DNA from: Amaranthus tricolor
Taxonomy: Eukaryota > Streptophyta > Magnoliopsida > Caryophyllales > Amaranthaceae
Assembly (NCBI RefSeq): GCF_026212465.1
Contig: NC_080062.1
Location: 786,001 to 850,000, forward strand
Reading direction: 5' to 3'
Length of the DNA stretch: 64,000 nucleotides
Position numbers and translations under genes: made by a program. Positions 30,984 to 43,254 of the stretch are shown here, piece by piece (the stretch's first letter is position 1; every line of letters starts with the position of its first letter). Under the pieces are notes generated by a model. The model ran no database searches, was not told the origin of the DNA, and was given only the letters and a program-made list of their open reading frames with translations.

Positions 30984-33569
30984 TTATGGTCTAAACTTCA
31001 CAATGTCCTACGACGATACCACAATCAATTATACAGTTGCAACACCATCGTATACGGCGCCAGAATTAGTGTACTTGACAATGTGGGAGATGGGACCATA
31101 TGTTGGAGAATTGAAGAAAATCAAAATTTGACATGGTTGTTCGAGGTCGATGTTGGATTAAATTATCTTGTGAGGCTCTATTTTTGCGAGTTAGATTCCA
31201 CAATTTACAACACTGGCCAAAGACGTTTCGATGTTAGTATCAACAATCAAATGGGTGCACATGATATTGATGTTTTTGCGCTAACTGGTGGCATTTTCAT
31301 TCCAACAAAGCTAGTGGTAGTGGTACCAACAAAGCTAGTGTCGAAACCAGAGGTCTTCTTTCAGTGACACTTACTCCCGACCCTACCGGCACGTAAGTTA
31401 ATCATTGTTTTCTATGGGTGAGAAATCGAGAATCCGGCCCCTGCATGAGGAGGCTAGGAGTCAAGCATTGATTTTCCCCTGGGTTAAAAATTGAACGCCT
31501 ATTACAAGAATGAATGGAAAGACTTTCTACAATACATTTGCATATATTTTAACCAAGTCAAACTCGCCGTGTGTTTTTTTAATCATTTTACCCAAAAACT
31601 TACATTTTTAGCCAGTATGGGTTTTTAAATCGCTATTTAAGATAGCAATTTTACGTGAAGTTTACTTTTCCAACTGTTTTTACCTGAAGCTCATTTCTCT
31701 ATTTTTTTAAAAATAAAAAAAAATTTCTTTTTTTTAGTTTGTTTATTTTTCTTGCCACATTTTATTTTATGGAAGTGGTCCCATCACGGAAAATTGTCAT
31801 ATACAAATTTTCGTTACTTTAAATTTAATCCAGATTTATGCAATATAAATGATTTTACAATTTCTTAGTCTTTGTATTATATATGATTCATTATTGCAAT
31901 TTCAAAAGAGCATATAGAGTAATTATTTGTTTGATAGCAAGAATATTTTCCTTCTAAAAATACTTTATTTAATGACTTTTTCAAATTTGCATTGAAGTTG
32001 AAACTTTTGTCTTGTTTTTCTAGATATGACGATCTCTTGCTCAATGGATAGGAGATTTTCAAGTTGAACTCTTCAAATGGTTCTCTTGCCGCACCAAATC
32101 CTAATATCCCTATGAATTTAACATCTTTACAAGGTAATAATCGATCGTCGAACAGTTCTCATCATTTAATACCGATTATCGGAGGAATCCTTGGTGCTAT
32201 TCTAGTAGTCGCACTCATATCATCAATATATTTCATAATCATTTTCCGAAGAAAAAAGGAGAAACAAAAATTCATGAAAACAATGAGCAAAGATGATACT
32301 AGCAAGCTTAAGTGGATTTCACCGTTGGATGATTCTGGATCTAATGCAACTACCGCTAATGTGATTTCTTCTCTGTCGTCCGATCTTTGTCGACGTTTCT
32401 CATTTGCGCAAGTTAGGGTTGCTACGAACGATTTCGACGACGATTTGATCATAGGAACCGGTGGGTTCGGTAAAGTTGACAAGGGTTCAATAGATGATGG
32501 AGCCACTATTGTGGCCATAAAACGTCTTACGACAACATCGAAGCAAGGCGCTCGTGAGTTTGAAACAAAAATCGAGATGCTATCGAGACTACGTCGCGTA
32601 CATTTGGTGTCCTTAATCGGATATTGTGACGAACACGGTGAAATGATCATAGTTTACGAGTATATGCCACGTGGCACTCTTCGAGATCACTTGTTGTACA
32701 AGAATCCCGAGAGAAGCGAGAACCATACACCATTGTCGTGGAAGCAACGACTTATGATTTGTCTTGGATCAGCTCGCGGTTTGCACTATCTTCACCGGGT
32801 GCTAAACAATTGATTATTCATCGAGATGTCAAGTCTACGAATATTCTTCTTGATGATAAGTGGACGGCCAAAGTCTCAAAGGTAAGACCCACTCCTGGTG
32901 ATATGGGTCCTACCCATGTTAGTACCGCTGTTAAAGGTAGTGTTAGATATTTAGAACCAGAGTACTATCGACGTCAACAATTGACATAGAAATCAGATGT
33001 ACTCTTTCGGAGTTCTGTTGTTCGAGGTTTTATGTGCTCGATTTACGATGAACCCTATTCTACCCAAGCAACAAGTGAACTTAGCCGTGTGGGCTCGTTA
33101 TAACTACAAAAATAAAACCCTCCACACAATTGTCAATCCAAATCTAACAGGGCAAATTGCACCCGAATGTCTAAGAAAATTTGGAGAAGTGGCAGAAATA
33201 TGTATACGAGAACATGGAAGTGGTCGTCCTTCGATGGGGGACGTAGTTTGGGGCATTGAATTTGCCTTACAACTACAAGAAACCGCGGAGAAAATTATGC
33301 AAAACAATTTAAGTGATGATCCTCAAGGAGAAATTTCAGATTCTTCGATAAGCTTTAAACTTGATGGGGCAAATGCATTAGGTTCAATGTATATTGATGA
33401 TGAATCGACCACAATAAATGATGATTTTTCTGATACTAAGATGGTTGATATGGGCACAAAAAAGTTATTGGATTGTAGAACTACTACATTTAACTCATCG
33501 GAATCACCCATAATTGATATGAAGTCTGGTTCGGTTTTTTCTGAGATTATCGACCCAAAAGCCAGATGA
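30984..33569 (+). pseudogene. CrRLK1L pseudogene: malectin exon 2 plus kinase exon
   Basis: Exon 2 at 30984-31392 and kinase exon at 32024-33569, the orthologous position to 12396-13959; exon 1 is absent. Breaks: a 1-nt loss in exon 2 near 31117 shifts frame; a deletion near 31305 removes the MYRDFVTLF region; TAG at 32048-32050 replaces Leu in LNGLEIF; a 1-nt loss near 32796; a 14-nt loss near 32878 deletes DFG; TAG near 32987 and a 2-nt loss near 32999. The ATP site also has KVDKG for KVYKG. This copy is far more decayed than the one at 12396. Confidence 0.88.
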
Positions 33570-33956
33570 CTCGTATAAATTATTGTATGAGACGATTTCT
33601 CTATAAAATGTGTTTCATACGAAATGAGAATATAAGATTTTTATTTCTCTTACAAGAGTATCTAAATGAAATAAGAAAAAATATTTTTTTTGTAAATTTT
33701 TTTTTTGAGGATAATAAATAAAACTGTTAATTTTTTAATTAGTATTATATTTTAAATATTTCAAGGTACGGTTGTGTTTTTAATATGAATAATTATATCA
33801 TAAAAATATAAGATGCATAAGTGCCATGTTAGTCCATTTTATTTTTAAGTTTTTTTTTTAAGAAAATCTAATAATTTATTGATAAAAATATCATACGACA
33901 TCTACAACAGAGTAACAATCGATAAAATACATAACAATTTTAATCAAACAAAATTT
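33570..33956 (+). other. 3' flank of second CrRLK1L pseudogene
   Basis: Matches 13960-14347; no gene. Confidence 0.6.
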
Positions 33957-34078
33957 TACTCCTTCCTACTCTTCCTACTTGTCCCAATTACTTTTTGGTT
34001 ACTATTCATTAATCACTCTTAATTTGTATTTTATTCTTAATCTATAACTTAAAATATAGTCAAGCGGGATTTTATTTC

Positions 34079-35848
34079 TGTAACGGCCCGGTTTAAGTGA
34101 CCCGGAAAATCATATGAAAACATGATCCCGGTTCACAAACGGACACAAATAAATTTTTTTTCACTCGGATCGTCAACGTTCCAACGGTAAAGGAATATGG
34201 TCAACGCAAGAAACAACGCCAAACAAAGAAAACAAGTCAGCGGAAGTCTTTACATACAACTCAAGAGCCTACCGGCCTCTAGACTAGCTAAAAAGTTGTA
34301 CGAAATAAAAGAAAAACGTCATAAACTTTCGTTACATAAACCGAGTTATTTCGACTCATAAACTTATTACAAAATATATCTTAGTCTTGATGGTTACGGG
34401 TTATTTCCAATGATTCCAAAAGTTAATTTCTGACCAGAAACTTTATTGGCCATTTCAGACAGTTGACAAAATTCAAATGAAAAATCCGACTTCGCCGTTG
34501 TGTTCGGAACGCGTCAATTACCTTGGGTACCAAATTTCATAATTTCTAACATCCATTTACTATTTTCAATTATTTTAAGCGTTTAACGAGTTTTTTTTTT
34601 TTTTTAAAAAAAAAAACACATCGGATACATAAACCAACAACGGAAACGACTAACGTTTTCCGAATCGGCACCAATACCGAGATAGCAGCTTCTGTCCGGA
34701 ACTCTCATTACATTATTATTGTTGCTATTATTATTTTATATATATTCATACACAAAAACCCATCATCAAAGCATAAGAGTCATCATAATAAAAAAAAAAA
34801 ATAGGTCCATTCACAAGATCTTTAAGAGACTTAAAATTCCACAAATTATAATAATTAAATTAAATACTTAATTCTCTTAACAAATTAAAATTTTGTAGAG
34901 AATCATAAAACAAAAATCATCCTTCTTGATTCAAGACATATATATATAAATACACAATCCCTCAAGCAAATCCAATTTTGCTAAAGGATTTATAACTTCA
35001 TAGAGGACTACACTACTTGATCCATATCATTTAAATTCCTACTAACAAATTGTAATTTAGTTAGAGAAATGTAAATCATAAAAGAAATTTATTTAAATAT
35101 CAATATTAACTTAATTCTTTTAACAAATTAAACTTTGCTAAAGAATATAAATCAGAAACGTAACTCAATCCTTTTAACAAAATTGAAGTTTATTAAAGGA
35201 TTAGTAGAGAAAATTATATATAAATGAAAATATATTCAATCCTCCTAAAAGTCATAGGATATCATCATACATAAAATATATTTCACCTTAGAAATCTTAT
35301 GAATAAAATTTATAAATAACAATTCAACTAAACTTACCCTTTGAACAAAAGATTGAATTGAACAACAAAGGTTTTTTTTTTTTTTTTTTTCTTCTTCTTG
35401 AGAATGCCGAAACAAATGGAACAAAGGAGAAATTTTTTTTTCAGAAATTTTGTGGCTGCTGAAGCAAAAAATGGAGTGATTATGTGAGGCTTAAGAATTA
35501 ATAATGGGCAAATTAAAAACAAAACATAATTGTGCTATAAATCCCACTTATGAGAGGAGTTACAAAACTCCTCCCATTCCTTACACTCCACCGGCTGCCC
35601 CTTCCATTCCCTCCTTAATAATTTTTTTTAATTAATTAATTAATTGAGTAATTATTATATTATTGTCACAACAGAAAAGAAACGTCACGCGATAAAACTC
35701 GTTACCGTTAAAATTAAACCTACTTTATTACTTATAATTAACTATATAAAGTAGCATAATTTAATATTACTTATTTATTTTATTTTCTTATACTTTATTT
35801 TATTATATTTTACTTATTTCTAGACCCGATAAATTACGGGGTGTTACA
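34079..35848 (-). repeat. 3' LTR (left on plus strand), internally deleted, 1770 bp
   Basis: Very similar to the other LTR but lacks 846 bp at junction 34402/34403 (present as 40824-41669 on the right). Ends TG...CA. Confidence 0.9.
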
Positions 35849-35866
35849 GACTACCCCCCTTAAAAG
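35849..35866 (-). other. Polypurine tract
   Basis: On the minus strand, CTTTTAAGGGGGGTAGTC abuts the 3' LTR, as expected for plus-strand priming. A second similar purine run lies at 35997-36010. Confidence 0.6.
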
Positions 35867-36013
35867 AAGTTATGTCCTCGTAACTTGCATGGCAACGGAA
35901 AACGCAAAACACACATGATATCATAACACAACACTTGCAAAACGAAACTACCAACCAAAAGATTTAACATTCCTCGCGCGAAATTCTTATCACCCTCTAC
36001 CCCCCTTAAGAAG

Positions 36014-37309
36014 TTACGTCCCCGTAACGCTACTAACCTGAAAAAGGTGAGGGTACTTTTCCCGTATGGAGTCTTCAGTTTCCCATGTGGCCGCTTCGCG
36101 CTCGTGATTTGACCACAGGACCTTTACCATAGGTATATCCTTCCGTCGAGTACTACGGACCTTCTTGTCCAAGATTCGAACCGGTTGCTCAGAGTAAGAC
36201 AAGGATGCATCCAATTCTAATGGTTCAGGATCTAATACATGAGTGGCTGCGGCATGATACCGCTTTAACTGAGACACATGGAATACATCATGTACCTTCT
36301 CTAAAGAGTTTGGAAGGGCTAACCGATAAGCCACTTTACCCACGCGTTCCAAAATTTGGTATGGTCCTATAAATCGAGGGCTCAACTTTCCACGAGCACC
36401 AAAACGTACTACTCCGCGCATGGGTGACACGCGAAGTAATACCTGTTCTCCCACGGTGAACTCTTCTGGCCGTCGCTTCAAATCAGCGTAAGACTTTTGG
36501 CGATCCTGTGCCGCTTTCAAACGATCCCTTATCAATCTTACCTTCTCAGTCATCTGAAACAACAATTCAGGTCCTAATGTTACCGCTTCGGTGAAATAGT
36601 CCCAATAAACCGGGCTACGACAACGACGTCCATACAAAGCCTCGAATGGAGCCATCTGTATAGATGCCTGATAACTGTTGTTGTAAGAAAATTCAACTAG
36701 ATCCAAGTGTTCATCCCATGACCCTTGCCACTCCATGGCAATAGCGCGCAACATATCTTCCAATATCTGATTTGTTCGTTCTGTCTGTCCATCCGTCTGC
36801 GGATGAAACGACGTACTATAAAGCAACGTAGTACCCATTTCCTGTTGCAAGGTTTGCCAAAACTGTGACAGATACCGTGTGTCTCTATCGGACACAATAG
36901 TACGGGTTACACCGTGGAATCGCACGACATACTTAATGTAAGCTCGAGCCAATTGTTCCATTTCCCAACGACAGTTCATAGGGATGAAACGTGCTGATTT
37001 AGTCAAACGATCAACTATAACCCATAACGCATCATTACATGCTTTCGTTCGAGGTAAACCCACAACGAAATCCATAGAGATATCATCCCACTTCCATACC
37101 GGTATCTCTAACGGTTGTAATAACCCTCCTGGCCTCTTATGCTCACTTTTAACCTTCTGATAGGTCAGGCAGCGTGAGACATATTCTGCAATATCCTTCT
37201 TCATCCCAGACCACCAAAACATTAACTTAAGATCTTGGTACATCTTGTCACCACCCGGATGGACTGAAAATTTCGTACAATGCGCTTCATCCAGGATACG
37301 TTCCTTCAA
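36014..37309 (-). pseudogene. Integrase and chromodomain-like C-terminus of the Ty3/gypsy element
   Basis: 431 codons open. The zinc-binding N-terminus has both His (in HCTKFSVH) and the first Cys, but the second Cys of CLTCQ is Tyr (CLTYQ). The catalytic core has the Asp of DFVVGLP, the Asp of SDRDTRYLS and the Glu of TERTNQILED. The C-terminus contains VKVLWSNHEREAATWE, the chromodomain-like motif of plant chromoviruses. An in-frame stop (TAA, about 37329) separates it from the upstream RNase H part. Confidence 0.88.
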
Positions 37310-37402
37310 AGATTCCTCCCTCGTCGGTTAACACCAACGACCTTTGAACCTCAAGCTTCCATCTTCATGGACAAGGAATCCCTCTGCTATTCCTTCCCGT
37401 GC

Positions 37403-38284
37403 CTACTCCTTTAACTTCAAAAGTTTCGGGTCTTTACCCTGGGAATTCAAAATTTCTTCAAAGAACGAAGGTCGAATAGCCAAGGCATTCAGACATCCCT
37501 GTAGTTCACCTTTACGTACCACTTCCAAGTTCAGTCTAGCAAAATCTCGATGCAACTCTTCAACTCCGTCCAAGGCAGACAGCGAGTGACTAGACTTCCT
37601 ACTCAAAGCATCGGCCACCAAGTTCGCTCGTCCCTCATGATATATGAACTCCAGGTCATAATCTGTCATCAACTCTAACCACCGACGTTGTCGCATGTTT
37701 AAGTCAGGTTGTGTATAGAGATATTTCAGACTCTGATGATCAGTGTAGATCCTACACTTAACGCCATACAAGTAATGCCGCCATATCTTGAGAGCGAATA
37801 CTATAGCGGCTAACTCCAGATCATGGGTCGGATAATTAACTTCATGTACTTTCAGTTGTCGTGATGCGTAAGCATTCACCTTACGGTCCTGCATCAGAAC
37901 ACAACCCAACCCTTTCTTCGATGCGTCACTATATATAGTATATTCCAACTTAGGGTCAGGTAGAGTAAGAACAGGGGCCGTAGTTATCTTTTCCTTCAAA
38001 GTCATGAAGGCCTGTTCGCATTCATCAGTCCATTCGAACTTCTTCTCTTTCTTCATTAACGAAGTCATGGGCCGAGCAATACGCGAGAAATCCTTAACAA
38101 AACGACGGTAATACCCGGCCAAGCCTAAGAAACTTCGTACCTCGGTGACGTTCTTGGGTGACGACCAACTTCGAACTGCCTCCACCTTCACCGAATCCAC
38201 CGAAATACCTTCCTTGGAAACAAAATGACCCAAAAATGATACCTTTTCCAACCAGAATTCACACTTTGACAATTTTGCGTACAA
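37403..38284 (-). pseudogene. RNase H region of the Ty3/gypsy polyprotein
   Basis: Continues in the RT frame after a nonsense codon. Contains the RT thumb ([20 protein letters not shown]), RNase H with [12 protein letters not shown], the ELAAI Glu, YTDHQSLKY and ADALSRK. It ends at a premature TAG (37403-37405) before the connection to integrase. Confidence 0.88.
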
Positions 38285-38332
38285 CTTGTTTTCTCGCAGG
38301 GTTTGCAGGACAAATCGTAGATGTTTCTGATG

Positions 38333-40000
38333 TTAATCTCGGTCCTTCGAATAGACCAATATGTCATCAATAAAGATAACGACGAATTTATCCAGGTACG
38401 CACTAAACACTTGGTTCATTAAGCACATGAATGCAGCTGGAGCATTTGTCAACCCAAACGGCATCACGGTGAACTCATAATGTCCATAACGTGTTCTGAA
38501 AGAGGTTTTATGTATATCCCCTTCAGCTATTCTTAGCTGATGATAACCCGATCTTAAGTCAATCTTTGAAAAGATCTCGGCTCCTCTCAATTGATCAAAC
38601 AACTCATCTATCCGGGGCAACGGGTATTTATTCTTAATTGTTACCTTGTTTAACTCTCTGTAGTCAATGCATAACCTCAAACTACCATCTTTCTTTCTCA
38701 CAAACAGAACTGGAGCGCCCCAAGGTGAAACACTAGGTCGCATATAACCCTTATCCAACAATTCTTCAAGCTTAGACTTTAATTCCTCCATCTCCTTCGA
38801 AGCCATACGATAAGGGGCCTTAGAAGTCGGTCCAGTCCCCGGTACCAAGTCAATCGTGAAGTCAATTTCCCGTTGAGGTGGCATTCCGGGAATCTCGTCA
38901 GGAAAAACGTCCAAAAATTCATTCACTACTGCAATATCCTTGGGTTCCACCTCTTTCTTTCCCCCCTGGCTGATATGACATAAGTACAAAGGGTATCCTT
39001 GCCTCACAAGCCTTTGCAACTCTAAGGTCGACACCAAATTCGTCCTGGGCCCCTTGGGAAACTTCCTATATCTAACGCTTTCCCCTCGTGGTCCTTCCAA
39101 CAAAACTCTCTGCTCTCTGCATTCAATAGTGGCCTTATACCTTCCTAGCCAATCCATCCCCAAAATTACCTCTAAACCTTCCATGTCTAACACATACAAG
39201 TCACTAGGAAAGACAACTTTTCCTATCCTTAAGGGTACATCCCTATACAGTCTTTCACAACTGTACAATTTTCCCGATGGAACAACCACCGTATAAGAAA
39301 CTTTTTCAAAGGTTCCCAAATTCAATTCGTTTACTTTACTCTTTGCAAGAAATGAACATGTAGCTCCCGAATCAAATAATACATTCACAGCTATAGAATG
39401 AATGGCGAACGTACCTGTAACCATATCCGTCGCCTGGTCAGCTTCTCTTGCACTGACCGCAGATACCCTTCCACTCGCCTGCTGTACATTATTTCCTCCC
39501 ACTTGATTTCCCCCGCGATGCATTTCTGACCCTTCAACCCGGTTTCCATCTACCCGGCCTTGTCCCCCATAAAAAGGTCGCTGGAACCTCTGACCAGCAT
39601 TACCACGATTTCCATTCCCGTACTGCTGGCTGGCTTGACTACCGGCGTTGTTTAAATTCTGTTGCCGGTGTTGTCCACTTGGATGTTGACTTCTACTCCC
39701 TTTCTTTATGTAGCATTCAAACTCTCTATATCCCCTTTTGTGGCAAAAGTTACACTCGATCAAATTCCCGTCACAATCTTTTCCCGGATGATTTCTCTTG
39801 CACCTTCTACAGGAAATACTTTCTTTCGTTGCCGTCTCGGTCCAGTAATGGCTTAGCAGGCTTCGCGTCATTCCTAAACCCTGAATTCGTATTAGACCCG
39901 CCTCCCTGAAAATTTCCGAAATTTCTTGCTTTCTTCTGATAAAAGCCTGACATGTTCTCCAATGCCTGGCCAGTAACTTCTTTCCTCTTCTCAGGGACAT
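38333..40000 (-). pseudogene. Zinc knuckle, protease and reverse transcriptase of the Ty3/gypsy element
   Basis: After the frameshift, the open region covers a CCHC-like knuckle ([14 protein letters not shown], with Tyr where the usual Gly-His spacing would be), aspartic protease [12 protein letters not shown], and RT with the [11 protein letters not shown] and [11 protein letters not shown] motifs. A TAA at 38333-38335 ends the frame a few residues after the catalytic FIDD. Confidence 0.88.
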
Positions 40001-40499
40001 TACCCTTCTCTTTTTCCTTCTCCTTCCTCAAAATATTCCCTATTTGAGACGCTCGCTTATACATCTGTTCCAGTGTGTTATATCGATCACTTTCAATATG
40101 TTTTTGAATGTCGAAAGATAAACCTAGCTCAAAGCGTTGCATCTTTTTCTCCTCAGTGGGTACGTCATCAGGACAATACTTGAGGTACTCCATAAATTTG
40201 TGGTAATATTCATCAACAGTCATACCACCCATCTCTAATCGCGCAAACTCGTTCGATTTATCCTTCCTTACATGCAGCGGATAAAATTTCTCGCGCATGG
40301 CCCTTTTAAAAAAATCCCAACCAAAATCCCCCTCAGCCTGCTCTAACAACCCCGATCTACTGTTTGCCCACCAGTAGTCGGCTTCTCCAACTAAATAAAA
40401 GGCAGCTTGATTGACTTTCAATTCTTCTGGGCACTCTACTACATCAAAAAGTTTGTCAAATTCTCTTAACAAAAGAAAAGTTCTAGCTCTGATACCAAT
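39807..40499 (-). pseudogene. gag of the Ty3/gypsy element, 5' truncated
   Basis: Retrotransposon gag core: FDVVECPEELKVNQAAFYLV, WWANSRSG, FYPLHVRKDKSNEFARLEMG. It is open straight through the primer-binding site into the LTR, with no own start codon or leader, so the 5' part of gag is deleted. A 1-nt shift at about 39812 separates it from the zinc knuckle. Confidence 0.82.
40486..40497 (-). other. Primer-binding site (initiator tRNA-Met type)
   Basis: Minus strand TGGTATCAGAGC begins two bases after the 5' LTR end, the common plant retrotransposon PBS complementary to the 3' end of tRNA-iMet. Confidence 0.85.
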
Positions 40500-43108
40500 T
40501 GTAACGGCCCGGTTTAAGTGACCCGAAAAATCATATGAAAACATGATCCCGGTTCACAAACGGACACAAATAAATTTTTTTTCACTCGGATCTTCAACAT
40601 TCCAACGGTGATGGAATATGGTCAACGCAAGAAACAACGCCAAACAAAGAAAACAAGTCAGCGGAAGTCTTTACATACAACTCGAGAGCCTACCGGCCTC
40701 TAGACTAGCTAAAAAGTTGTACGAAATAAAAGAAAAACGTCATAAACTTTCGTTACATAAACCGAGTTATTTCGACTCATAAACTTATTACAAAATATAT
40801 CTTAGTCTTGATGGTTACGGGTTCTAAGCTGAGTCCTCACTCCAGCCCCCACCTGCAATCAACCTACTGCACGTCGTATGACAACACGTAGCAGGTTCCA
40901 AAGAACAACCAATACACGTCAGAGACTTCATACATATGTCAAACAGGTTGAATACAAGCATTTTGTTTATCCTAGCATGCAAAGGCTCTAATATATATTC
41001 ATTATTCAATATTTCCAATCTTGTAACGTTGCCCGTCCTGTTCGGGTCGTTCAAGTATAAACCATTTATTTTTTTTAGATAATTCCAACTTGTAACGTTG
41101 CCCGTCCTGTTCGGGTCGTTCAAGTATAAACTCAAATATTTTTGGAGGAATACACTTGGGAGAGCTAATCCCAAGGCAACCACCGACCTAAGACGTTGCC
41201 CGTCCTGTTCGGGTCACCAAAGGCTAAAGTATGCATACCCCCATGGTGACCGTAATGATCCAAAACTGCCATGGGAACAATAATTATAATAATCCAAACC
41301 AATCATTAACCCCTTTGGGTAACATAACCAAACGTCAACCCCTTTGGGTGACAAACACATAAATTCTCAATTTTCACTTAATTATGTCATATTATTTGAG
41401 GTGTCTAATCCTTATGTGATTTACAATGCCTCGATTAGAAATGAAACAACATTACTTGCACAACCATATAAACAGTATGGTCTAAGCGTGTACCTTAAAC
41501 GCTGCAAACACACGTTCCTCAAGCACAATAGGAATTTCGACCTCTTATAAATCGAGGTCCTATATAACACACACAAAACGATCACATATTAGATCGTGTT
41601 TACACATTTAATCCACTCCATACCACTAAGATATCACTAAGACTTGATAATTTTAAATGTTTTCATCCAATTTCCAATGATTCCAAAAATTAATTTCTGA
41701 CCAGAAACTTTATTGGCCATTTCAGACAGTTTACAAAATTCAAATGAAAAATCTGACTTCGCCGTTGCGTTCGGAACGCGTCAATTACCTTGGGTACCAA
41801 ATTTCATAATTTCTAACATCCATTTACTATTTTCAATTATTTTAAGCGTTTAACGAGTTTTTTTTTTTTTTTTTAAAAAAAACACATCGGATACATAAAC
41901 CAACAACGGAAACGACTAACGTTTTCCGAATCGGCACCAATACCGAGACAGCAGCTTCTGTCCGGAACTCTCATTACATTATTATTGTTGCTATTATTAT
42001 TTTATATATATTCATACACAAAAACCCATCATCAAAGCATAAGAGTCATCATAATAAAAAAAAATAGGCCCATTCACAAGATCTTTAAGAGACTTAAAAT
42101 TCCACAAATTATAATAATTAAATTAAATACTTAATTCTCTTAACAAATTAAAATTTTGTAGAGAATCATAAAACAAAAATCATCCTTCTTGATTCAAGAC
42201 ATATATATATAAATACACAATCCCTCAAGCAAATCCAATTTTGCTAAAGGATTTATAACTTCATAGAGGACTACACTACTTGATCCATATCATTTAAATT
42301 CCTACTAACAAATTGTAATTTAGTTAGAGAAATGTAAATCATAAAATAAATTTATTTAAATATCAATATTAACTTAATTCTTTTAACAAATTAAACTTTG
42401 CTAAAGAATATAAATCAGAAACGTAACTCAATCCTTTTAACAAAATTGAAGTTTATTAAAGGATTAGTAGAGAAAATTATATATAAAAGAAAATATATTC
42501 AATCCTCCTAAAAGTCATAGGATATCATCATACATAAAATATATTTCACCTTAGAAATCTTATGAATAAAATTTATAAATAACAATTCAACTAAACTTAC
42601 CCTTTGAACAAAAGATTGAATTGAACAACAAAGGTTTTTTTTTTTTTTTTTTCTTCTTGAGAATGCCGAAACAAATGGAACAAAGGAGAACTTTTTTTTT
42701 TCAGAAATTTTGTGGCTGCTGAAGCAAAAAATGGAGTGATTATGTGAGGCTTAAGAATTAATAATGGGCAAATTAAAAACAAAACATAATTGTGCTATAA
42801 ATCCCACTTATGAGAGGAGTTACAAAACTCCTCCCATTCCTTACACTCCACCGGCTGCCCCTTCCATTCCCTCCTTAATAATTTTTTTTAATTAATTAAT
42901 TAATTGAGTAATTATTATATTATTGTCACAACAGAAAAGAAACGTCACGCGATAAAACTCGTTACCGTTAAAATTAAACCTACTTTATTACTTATAATTA
43001 ACTATATAAAGTAGCATAATTTAATATTACTTATTTATTTTATTTTCTTATACTTTATTTTATTATATTTTACTTATTTCTAGACCCGATAAATTACAGG
43101 GTGTTACA
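40500..43108 (-). repeat. 5' LTR (right on plus strand), full length 2609 bp
   Basis: Carries the 846-bp segment missing from the other LTR. That segment includes two direct copies of a motif around GTTGCCCGTCCTGTTCGGGT (about 41036 and 41094) and a shorter third (about 41193). These short repeats may belong to the LTR regulatory region. Confidence 0.9.
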
Positions 43109-43254
43109 ATTTCATTCGTCTCAATACAATGATTATTAATATCAATTTTTCATAATTTTTAATTATGCACAATTAAAGATATTAAAGGTTAAAATGTCAC
43201 CTCGACAAGTGTTAAAAGGGTAAATGGGACAAGTAGGCTGAATATGAGGGAGTA

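Larger units (their letters stand above)
34079..43108 (-). mobile_element. Ty3/gypsy chromovirus-type LTR retrotransposon (Tekay-like), degenerate
   Basis: 9030 bp, coding strand minus. Ends TGTAACGGCCC and GGTGTTACA; perfect 5-bp target duplication ATTTC at 34074-34078 and 43109-43113. Domain order on the minus strand is gag, zinc knuckle, protease, reverse transcriptase, RNase H, integrase, then a C-terminal chromodomain-like segment, which defines Ty3/gypsy. Long LTRs and the chromodomain suggest the Tekay/Del clade. The coding region has one frameshift, three nonsense codons and a missing gag start, so it is not autonomous. Confidence 0.92.
33959..43252. mobile_element. Stowaway-like MITE split by the Ty3/gypsy element
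   Basis: Left part is 33959-34078 and right part 43109-43252. Together they equal the MITE at 14350, with TA on both outer ends (33957-33958 and 43253-43254). This gives a nested insertion order: MITE first, retrotransposon later. Confidence 0.75.

Noticed and set aside
40824..41669. The extra 846 bp of the right LTR as a separate insertion
   Set aside because: The independent LTR fragment at 43780-44126 contains the start of the same segment continuous with LTR sequence, so it belongs to the LTR and was deleted from the left copy.
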